A stretch of DNA of 64,000 bases. Source: Neoceratodus forsteri. Taxonomy: Eukaryota; Chordata; Ceratodontiformes; Ceratodontidae. The notes beneath the pieces are model-generated. The model saw nothing but the letters and a program-made list of their open reading frames with translations. It did not search any database and was not told the origin of the DNA. The DNA lies in contig CM057450.1 in NCBI GenBank assembly GCA_016271365.2, positions 1,805,755,967-1,805,819,966 on the forward strand, in the 5' to 3' direction. A program made the translations under genes and the position numbers. The stretch's first letter is position 1; each line of letters begins with the position of its first letter. Below, piece after piece: positions 56,061 to 64,000 of the stretch.

Positions 56061-56477
56061 GATTAAGTGAGGCAGATAGAATCCCAGGATGGCCAGAAGA
56101 AAGGCTACCAAATGGCTTTTTTCTTTGACCATACTCATTTTGGAGCCATGTCAGTTACAATGGCCCCATAGTCTCGCAAAAGAAGCAGGTTGCTTTGAAT
56201 GAGCCTGACTTTGGTGTCTGCAGTGAGAAGCCTTCGGATATAGTAGAATTGCCCCAGCTTTTTGTGTACTGTCTTGACAGTGTTGTTTAGGTGGATATCT
56301 TGCATAAGGCAAGGATCATGGGTTACCCTCATCCGCTTCTGATTCAAATCTAATGCCATCTAAGGTAGCAATGGAGAGGTCTTGTGAGTGCAGATTGACT
56401 TTTTGGGGCAGAGCCAAGGAGCAGGGCTTTGGTCTTGGGTGTGTTTAGAGTTAGCTTTTCAGTTAAGAACCAGCACT
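56061..56477 (-). pseudogene. L2-B RT, C-terminal part
   Basis: On the minus strand it starts CWFLTEKLTLNTPKTKALLL at the CR1-C junction and goes on to HDPCLMQDIHLNNTVKTVHK and KLGQFYYIRRLL. It is the continuation of the RT at 58961-60037. The true 3-prime end near 56100 is unclear. Confidence 0.65.
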
Positions 56478-58954
56478 CCAAAGGATGGCAGGCAAGGGTG
56501 AGGTAGTACTGGTTGGAGACTTCAGTATTCCAGATGTGGACTGGAGCATCCCAGCAGCAGCATCAACTAGGAGCAGATTTATCCTGGACTCCCTTCAGGG
56601 TGCCTTCCTCAAGCAACTGGTCATGGAACCAACTCGGCAGAAGGCAATACTGGACCTTGTGCTCACAAACAGGGACAGTGTGATGGGGTAACAGTGGGGA
56701 GCACCTGGGGAACAGTGACCACCAGTCATTGTGGTTTGAAATCACAGAAAGAGCAGAACCAAACCACACAAAAACACGTATCCTGGATTTTAGGGGCAGA
56801 CTTTGGGAAAATGGGGAGATACTTGAAAGAGGCATTAAGGGGAATGGGACAGGAATCTGGGGTTGAGGAACAGTGGGCAGTATTTAAAATGGGGATTACA
56901 AGAACAACAGAATTATGCATTAAGCAGGTTAGCAAGAGGAAAAGGAAGAGGAGACCATTATGGTTTTCCAAAGAGGTAGCAAAGAAAGTGAAAGCCAAAA
57001 AGATTGCATTCAGGCAATACAAAAAGACACAGGCAGAAGGGGATAGGGAGAAGTACCAGGAGAAGCAAAGGGAGGTCAGTAAGGGAAGCCAAAGCTCAGA
57101 CAGAAGAACACATTGCAAAATCAGTGGGTAGAGGGGACAAAACCTTTTACAGGTACATAAGTGAAAAAAGAAAGACAAAGGGAGGGATAGTGAGACTGAA
57201 GGGGGAGGATGGGTGGCACGTGGAGGATGACAACAGTAAAGCTGACATATTGAACAGGTATTTCTGCTCAGTCTTTACTGAGGAAGAGGAGGGTAATGGG
57301 TCTGAAGGGAGTACAAGGAGTGAGAATGGTGCAGAAATGGACACAAGTTCCTTTACGAAAGGGTCCTGAAGGAACTGGAAGTAATAAGAGTTGATAAAGC
57401 AATGGGGCCAGATGGGGTGCACCCCAAGGTCCTTAAAGAACTAAGAGAGGTGGTGGCTGAACCTCTGGCTATTCTGTTTAGCCGATCACTGGAAACAGGG
57501 GAGGTACCCAAAGACCGGAGGACAGCAGATGTAGTCCCCTTATACAAAAGTGGGAACAGAGAGGAAGCAGGGAACTACAGACCAGTCAGCCTCACCTCGC
57601 TAGTGGGGAAGATCATGGAAGCACTGCTGAAGGAGAGATTGGTGGAACATCTGGTTGTCAATGGACTACAGGACCCAAGGCAGCATGGTTTCACCAGGGG
57701 GAGGTCATGTCAGACCAACCTCGTTGAATTTTTTGACTGGGTGACTAGGAAGGTGGATCAGGGGAGGGCAGTGGACATGGCCTATCTGGACTTCAGCAAG
57801 GCCTTTGACACTGTGCCACATAGAAGACTATTACACAAACTGGGGAATATGGGTGGGCAGGACAGTAGTGTGGTGGGTAGGGAACTGGCTGGGTGGCAGG
57901 ACACAGAGGGTGGTGGTAAATGGCTGTCACTCCACAGAGGGAAGAGTGGCCAGTGGGGTACCACAGGGATCAGTGCTGGGACCGGTTCTATTCAACATCT
58001 TCATCAGTGACATGCTAGGACCTAGAAGCAGAATTTCACTATTCGCTGATGACACAAAGCTCTGTAACAGAGTAGACACCAGAGGGTGTAGACAGAATGA
58101 GAAGGACCTGCAGAAACTTGAAGAATGGTCAGGGTTTGGCAGTTGAAATTCAATGCAAGGAAGTGCAAGATAATGCATATGGGGCACAAAAACCCTGGCA
58201 CAATATATCAGTTGGGGGGTGAGGATATAGCATGCACCAAGCAGGAAAGGGATCTTGGGGTTATCATCTCTGATGACCTCAAGGTAGGGAAACAGTGTGA
58301 CAAGGCAGCAGGTAAAGCAAATAGGATGCTGGGATGTATAGGTAGGGGCATCACCAGCAGGAAAAGGTAGGTCATAATTCCGCTATACAAGACACCAGTG
58401 AGGCCCCACCTGCAGTACAGTGTACAGTTCTGGAGATCATACCTACGTAAGGACATTGACAGGGTAGAGAAGGTTCAGAGGAGGGTAACAAAGATGGTGC
58501 ATGGATTGCATCACAAGTCCTATGAAGACAGGTTGAAGAAACTGAACATGTACTCCCTGGAGGAGGAGGAGGAGAGAGGGATATGATAGAGACATACAAG
58601 TATCTTACAGGGAGGAACAGGGTGCAGGAATACACTATTTTTAAGCGAAAAAGTTGTTCCAGGACTAGAGGCATGGGATGAAGTTGGAGGGAGGGGCGAT
58701 TCAGAGGAAACGTGAGGAAGAATTTCTTCACAGAACGGGTGGTAGACAAGTGGAACACCCTGCCAGAGGAAGTGGTGGGGGCTGAAACAATCACGGGATT
58801 TAAGAATGCATGGGATAAACATAAAGGAATTCTGGAGGTCGGGGGTAAGGGGCAACAGACTTCTAGGAAAACATAAACTGAACTTACAAGCTCAAATGGG
58901 CAGACTGGGTGGGCCAAAGTCCCTTATCTGCCGACACTGTCTATATATCTATGT
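56478..58954 (+). mobile_element. CR1-C, 5-prime-truncated, inserted in L2-B
   Basis: A 2.5-kb plus-strand CR1. The 6-bp duplication AGCACT lies at 56472-56477 and 58955-58960. It starts inside the endonuclease and ends with the family tail GGGCCAAAGTCCCTTATCTG then CTATATATCTATGT. It is more diverged from CR1-A than CR1-B is. Confidence 0.88.
56485..58760 (+). pseudogene. CR1-C ORF2 fragment, broken
   Basis: Endonuclease end: GEVVLVGDFSIPDVDWSIPA and PTRQKAILDLVLTNRDSVMG. Linker: KRRPLWFSKEVAKKVKAKKI. RT: MGPDGVHPKVLKELREVVAE, NYRPVSLTSLVGKIMEALLK, GFTRGRSCQTNLVEFFDWVT, VDMAYLDFSKAFDTVPHRR, GVPQGSVLGPVLFNIFIS and FADD at 58042-58053. The tail continues to FTERVVDKWNTLPEEVVGA near 58735. Frame changes near 56690, 57100, 57370, 57810 and 58370 make it non-functional. 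Confidence 0.87.
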
Positions 58955-58960
58955 AGCACT

Positions 58961-60050
58961 GGAGAGTGTGGAAGTTCTGTTCAAGGGTAATGTTAGTATC
59001 AGAAATATTTCTCCCATGTGCGTGGGTGACAGTATCGTCTGCATAAAGCACAGCTTTGGCAGTTGAGCAGCCCTTGGGCAGACTGTTAATGAATAGTGTG
59101 AAAAGGAGAGAGCACAGTATGGAACCTTGCTCGTAGCATCTGAGGTTGCCTTGCCCAGTTTGACCATTTGGGACCTGTTTTGCAGGTAACTTGAGAACCA
59201 CTGCATTGCTGCTGGTCTAATGTCAAGGGTACTGAGCATTTGCAGGAACAGACAGTGGTCTACGAGGCCTTGGTTAGGTCCTTGAACACTGCATCTGTCG
59301 TTAGCCTTTTGTCCATAGCTTGGTGCACAGTGTCCATGAAACCACCAAGACAGTACAGATCTTGTAGCCCTTTCTGAAACTGTGCTGCTCCACACAGAGG
59401 AGTTTGTGTTAGTCCAGATAGGAGGTTACCTGGTTGTGCACAATCCTCCTGTGCACCTTGACTAGGACTAAGAGTATGGAAATAGACCTATATTTGTCCA
59501 TAGTAATAGCCATGCCTTTCTTGAAGAGAGGTATTACCATGGCTTGCTTTCAGATATCAGGGACTGTTTTTTTATCATGAATAAGGGGTCAAATATTTTG
59601 GTGACTGGTTTGGAGATTAATGATTAATATGAGGAATTTAGGGTCAGGCCATCACTGCTGGCAGATTTATCAGGATTTAAGCAGACCAGCAGTTTCTTCA
59701 TTTCCATAGCTGAGAGCCTTTTTAGATAGAAGTGTGATGTGGACATGTCCTGTCGTGCCTCACATTCCACATTTTGGGACCTCTCAATTGAGTTGCTGAT
59801 GTTAAATGTTTGTGGATTGCAGAAATGTTTATTGAACATGTCTGCCACCATTTGTGGGTCAGAATGTTTAATACCATTAACCTCTATGGTGATGGGAGGC
59901 TCAGAAGCTTTGCGGTTTAAAATGCTGTTGATAACATTTCCAGAATTTTTAGGGTAACTTAGGCTGGATTTTTGCAGTAATTTAAAATATGAACTCTTGG
60001 ATAATTGGAGTTCACACTCGCATTTGTTGAAACACATTACAAACTCCCAG
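58961..60050 (-). pseudogene. L2-B endonuclease-linker and RT, N-terminal part
   Basis: From 60037 on the minus strand: CECELQLSKSSYFKLLQKSS, KNSGNVINSILNR, MVADMFNKHFCNPQTF and VCLNPDKSASSDGLTLNSSY, the usual linker and first RT block of L2/Rex-like LINEs. Later blocks appear in other frames: QWFSSYLQNRSQMVKL, LFTLFINSLPKGCSTAKAVL and YADDTVTHAHG, with an intact YADD. The gene is cut after LEQNFHTLQ by CR1-C and resumes at 56477. Its sequence differs clearly from L2-A. Confidence 0.75.
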
Positions 60051-60486
60051 TCTATTAAACTAAGTTACTTCCATGTAACTGTAGTTATACTGCTGCAACA
60101 TGATGGTCAGCTTCCAAACTTTGCCTGACCTTTCCACTGGTCAATAGAGCTTGACTGTTTTGAATAAAACATAGTTTCAGCTTGAAAAGAGCATTATATA
60201 GAACTGCTGTGTTCTGCATTTTACTTGGCATTCAAGTTGTCTCCATGATACAGAGTCCATAAACAAACACCAGAGGCACCTTAGGTAGCACTGCATAACT
60301 AGATTACATCATGCCTTTGGTGTCCTGCCCCAAAGTTTGTTGCTATTTATGTGTTGCTAAGAAAACACAGTTTGTAATCAATCAAGGCAGCTACATTAGA
60401 TAATGATCTTGCAGCTGATTTGATTACCAATCATATTAAAAATTGCTTTTAGGTGTTGACTTACCTTTTATCTCTCTTTTAAATAG
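60051..60486. other. Intergenic DNA, no gene seen
   Basis: No ORF or repeat is recognised. It may include the L2-B 5-prime part upstream of the RT linker, but without motifs. Confidence 0.35.
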
Positions 60487-60812
60487 ACCGGTAGCATCTT
60501 TCAGAAAAAGAGATGTGCAAAAACAAGGGGGCACAATTTGAAGATAGAGGGGGGATGGCTCAGTGGTAATGTGAGGAAGTATTTCTTCACAGAGGAGGTT
60601 GTAGATACATGGAACAGCCCTCCTGAGGAGGTCGTAGAGTCAAAAACAGTGGGGGAATTGAAGAATGCATGGGACAGACATAAGGCAATTCTAGTAGGGG
60701 GTAGGAGGAAGTAGACTGTTGGTTAACTAGGATCTGCAGCTTATCCGTTAGGTAGGAAAATGGGCAGACTAGGTGGGCCAAGCGGTCCTTATCTGCCGTC
60801 AAATTCTATGTT
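60487..60812 (+). mobile_element. CR1-D, 3-prime fragment
   Basis: 326 bp matching the CR1-A/B tail: GTAGCATCTTTCAGAAAAAG, TTCTTCACAGAGGAGGTTGT, and the end GTCCTTATCTGCCGTCAAAT TCTATGTTTCT. It is too short to hold a complete domain. Confidence 0.85.
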
Positions 60813-61708
60813 TCTTAAAAAAGGACATTCTTGAAAAATAGCCCTGAAAGCTATGGGGAACACCTGACATGTGGGAGACCTGACTAAACTCCCCCAGCTG
60901 GTCAAGCAGTACAAAAACAGGAGGAGGTAGCAAATGGCATATCTGTTCGGGGTGGAGAGGTAGGACAGAATACTACATGGAGAAGGATAGTTGTAGGTCA
61001 TTGGCTGACAAGGAGGGCAGGAGAGCAGGCAGTTAAAGCTTATGGGGTACAGTGTCAGTAAGATGATAGAGGCAAGGCCATGGGTTAGGGTCAAAAAGAC
61101 TCTGGAGGAAGGCAGAGGATGGTTGGCAAAGAGGGTCATAGAATGCAGTCCACCTGAATGATAGAACCATAGGCAACAAAATGGGAGAGCTTCAGGTAGT
61201 AATAGTAGGGCCCAACTGGGTTTACTTGCTGTTGCCAAAACCTGGGCATCTGATAACAGTGGCAAGGACAGGGCTGGCCCACTGACACAGCGGTAGTGCT
61301 GCTGCATATGGCACCAATGACTGAGGTTCTAAAACGTGCCTGGGTCATCGGAGGGCTAACTGGGGGAGGAGGGTCGAGCATGCTATGGATGCTTACCTCC
61401 TCGGGGTGGAAGAGAGTCTGGTCTCCACTGCACCACCACCTGGATCACCACTGGTGGTGGTGGTGGTGCAGCTGGAGCCAAAGATCGAGGGAGGGGGACA
61501 TCAGTAATAAATTAGAATGCAGTCAAGGATAGGACACTGGGAGACAAAATCAGAAGGGGGGGGGGCACTGTGGAGCCAAAGCATGGAGGACAACTGAAAT
61601 CAGACCTTAACATCATGAAACAATTATTACTGCAAAACTACCAGTTTCAAGATCTTTATCAGATAACGTTTTACAACTACTGAAACGGGAAATATTGCCG
61701 ATCAGAAT

Positions 61709-62581
61709 GGGCAAACAAAAATCAGCACAACAGGTGGAGGAGAATAAAAAGCAACAAGCAAAGTCTGGAGTGGCTGGGCCCAGCACCAGATTGCTACCTT
61801 CTGACAGAGCAATGGACTCAGGGCAGGAAGAAACATTACAGTCCTTGGGGTCTAAAATGCGGCAGCTCCTGATGTCCCTTACAGCCATGAATAATAAATT
61901 CGACTCACTCACCACATGCATGCCTACTGTGGAAACTTCAGTAGAAGTTGTTAAAACTGACATGGAAGAAGTAAAAAGGCAGTCTGAATGGTACAGCGTG
62001 GCTTCTGCCCAGTACGCAAAGGAGTCAAACTTACTAACAACAGACTTGAAATATTGGAGAACTAGATCCGATCTACGAACATCTGATCACTAGGTTTACT
62101 AGAAGGAGCAGAGGGCAACCACCTAATTCTATTTTTAAAAGAGTGGCTTAAGGACTAGCTTGGATAGCACTCTGGGATGACTGAATAGCCTATTTTGAAA
62201 GCCTATTGTCTGTGTGCTTGAGGCAGACAAGATGGAGACCAGCCTCTTACAGTGATGGATTCGATGGCAACCTGGGATAAGTTGCTGCAGTCGGTACAGA
62301 GACATCATCCTTTATTATTTGACAGACATTCCATCTTGGCATGTCCTGATATTTCCTATGCAACCTGTCCACAAAAAAAGAAATTTGATGGGGTACGTGC
62401 AATCCTTTCTGACCTGGAGATACTGCATGCATTACTATTCCTAGCGAATCTGTGTACCATTTATCAAGACAAGATATACATTTGTACAGATTCCGTTGAT
62501 GCAGGGAAATGGGCAGCGGAGGTGCAGCAGCAATCGGAGAGGGATAGATCTGAAGAACCTGATGATCTGGAAGACAGTTGA
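61709..62581 (+). pseudogene. L1/Tx1-type ORF1, broken
   Basis: Starts MGKQKSAQQVEENKKQQAKS (61709), then a coiled-coil-like LGSKMRQLLMSLTAMNNKFD. The frame breaks near 62090, where stops interrupt an RRM-like stretch. The C-terminal domain runs to 62581: HHPLLFDRHSILACPDISYA, KKKFDGVRAILSDLEILHAL, LFLANLCTIYQDKIYICTDS and an acidic end EPDDLEDS. The order coiled coil, RRM, C-terminal domain is that of L1 ORF1. Confidence 0.8.
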
Positions 62582-63419
62582 AAGTTTTAAGTGACGTTTA
62601 TATAATCCCTCTAAATGTTTTCTTTTGGTCCATCTTTGCTATAGCTACAGGACCAGGATGCTATAAAGAGTGCCTCACCTTATGTTTTATATTTTTCTTT
62701 TTTATAAATGCATTGACATTGCTCTTATGTTACAGTTATTTTAGGCAGAAGTAACTCTTACATTTGCAGTAGTGTATAATTCAGTGACCAGGTTGGGATT
62801 GCGGCGAGTATGCTAGCTGATCAAGGTGTAAATATGTCTTATGGACGATCTGTTAAGTCTGCAATAAAAGTTCTTTTTCCCAGTATTTTCAGTAAATATG
62901 CAGATAAACATGTATCTTGAGCTGCATACTTGATAGATAAAAGAATGTGATTGAGATCAGCTGGTACTACACCCATATCTCACTGGGTAATACTTTTAAA
63001 CCCATGTTTTTTGCTTGTTATCTACTATAAAGGGGTGTAACTAAGCCCCAGTTTAAACTTAAGTAAGGGTTAATAAGGTGTTGATGGATATCTCATACCT
63101 TAGTAATCCATCAATCTATTTTTGGGAGGAAATTATATTATACAAGGAATATGCATGGCACTTAGGCCTTTTTAAGGGCGGACATTTCTGGACTTATGTT
63201 GGTAACCTAGATCTCTCTCTTAATAGCCATTTGCTCATGGGCTACAGTTCCACAGCAAAACGTGGAAATCTATTAAGATAATTTTCAATTCTAGGTGTCT
63301 CTGTTAACTTGGACTATATGAAGTGATACTGAAATATCCTGCATGGTGTACCACAGTTGTTATACATGTACTTTGTTTCCTAATAGGAAATGATGTTATG
63401 TTTTATGAATAAAATATTA
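62582..63419 (+). other. 3-prime UTR of the ORF1-only element
   Basis: About 840 bases from the ORF1 stop to the poly(A). No RT or endonuclease motif appears on either strand, which shows the loss of ORF2. The poly(A) signal AATAAA lies at about 63408-63413. Confidence 0.7.
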
Positions 63420-64000
63420 TAAAAAAAAAAAATCAGAAAGGTATCGGCAAAGGGTGATATGGTGCTAATGGTAGACTTTTACATACCAGATGTGGACTGG
63501 GCAATCCCGGCAGCAAAGATTGCTAGGAGTCTGTCATTTCTAGAGGTGCTACAGGACTATTTTCTTCTGCAAAAGGACAAAGGAACCTAACCGAGAGGGA
63601 GCTAACCTGGCTCTTGTACTCTCCAGCAGAGATATCATTGGTGATGTCAGATTGATGGAATACCTGGAGTCTAGTAACCACAGTTGAGTGTGCTTTCACA
63701 TAACTCTGGAGGCCCACCACTCCAACTCTGAATGAAGGGTCCTAGACTTTAGCAGGACAGTCTCTGGGAAGATGAGGGAGTTGCTCAGGAAAAGATTAGC
63801 AGAGGTAGTGAGATTGGAAGGTGTGGATTCCAAATAGGAAATTAATAAGAGAGAGATAACAAAAGTGACCAATACCTGTATGAGGCAGGTAGGAAAGACT
63901 TGCAAGTATGAAAAAACCTTTGCGGTTCTGCAAAGGCAAAGGGGAGGCAGTTAGGGTAGAATGCGCTGTATTCTGGAAATATAAGGGGGAAAGAATGAAA

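Larger units (their letters stand above)
61556..63428 (+). mobile_element. ORF1-only L1-type element (HAL1-like)
   Basis: 1.87 kb on the plus strand. It starts with a G-run (61556-61565), has ORF1 and a 3-prime UTR, and ends AATAAAATATTAT plus a poly(A) run (63420-63432). The duplication AAAATCAGAA lies at 61546-61555 and 63429-63438. No endonuclease or RT occurs between ORF1 and the tail. Its ORF1 is of a different family from the L1 at 5406-12293. It must have been copied by another L1's enzyme. Confidence 0.82.
60813..64000 (+). mobile_element. CR1-E, interrupted and running off the window
   Basis: On the plus strand the endonuclease start NDRTIGNKMGELQVVIVG lies near 61160. It is interrupted by the ORF1-only L1 at 61556-63428 and continues with GDMVLMVDFYIPDVDWAIPA near 63456. 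The CR1 linker VLDFSRTVSGKMRELL follows near 63740. Stops are common. The RT lies beyond the window edge. It is an old, worn copy. Confidence 0.7.

Noticed and set aside
1..64000. CRISPR arrays, tRNA or rRNA genes
   Set aside because: I saw no regularly spaced palindromic repeats, cloverleaf boxes or rRNA-like stretches. The tandem repeats present are too diverged and have no spacer structure.

Overview
The window is vertebrate-type genomic DNA made almost entirely of transposable elements nested in one another. I found no convincing host gene, RNA gene or CRISPR array. The mix of L1/Tx1-type LINEs, CR1, L2-like LINEs, Penelope-like fragments, DIRS tyrosine-recombinase retrotransposons, a Ty3/gypsy element and a large Harbinger DNA transposon suggests an amphibian with a big genome. 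A caecilian or salamander is my guess; the exact taxon is inference.

Layout. 1-5391: repeat-rich DNA with a 60-bp minisatellite, a 94-bp inverted repeat carrying a hammerhead-ribozyme-like motif (1534-1893) and a head-to-head array of about 200-bp units (3400-4680). 5406-12293: an end-to-end L1 on the minus strand, with a 14-bp target-site duplication (TSD) and broken ORFs. 12308-15987: small foldback elements and a Penelope-like GIY-YIG endonuclease relic. 15988-28227: a 12.2-kb Harbinger element with 16-bp terminal inverted repeats and a CCT TSD. It holds a DDE transposase gene and two different Myb/SANT-like genes, and two CR1 copies have inserted into one of those Myb-like genes. 29233-44490: a DIRS element (DIRS-A) with inverted terminal repeats and an internal circle-junction repeat. 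Its recombinase gene is split by a 9.8-kb gypsy element (33559-43359) whose Gag resembles PNMA proteins. 46850-52377: a second DIRS element (DIRS-B), whose reverse transcriptase holds a 252-bp hairpin built only from the ends of a DIRS-A-type element. 52636-60050: two L2-like LINEs on the minus strand, one encoding a 2A-like motif and the other split by a CR1. 60487-64000: CR1 pieces, one interrupted by an L1-type element that keeps ORF1 but lacks ORF2, like mammalian HAL1.

Relationships. The nesting gives an order of events. DIRS-A is older than the gypsy inside it. The Harbinger is older than the CR1s inside it. DIRS-B is older than the hairpin, which was probably moved in trans by a DIRS-A-type recombinase. 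Nearly every coding region has stops or frameshifts, so these are mostly dead copies. The junctions are still crisp: CTTC, CTT, CCT, GTCAT, AATTG, AGCACT and the 14-bp L1 duplication.
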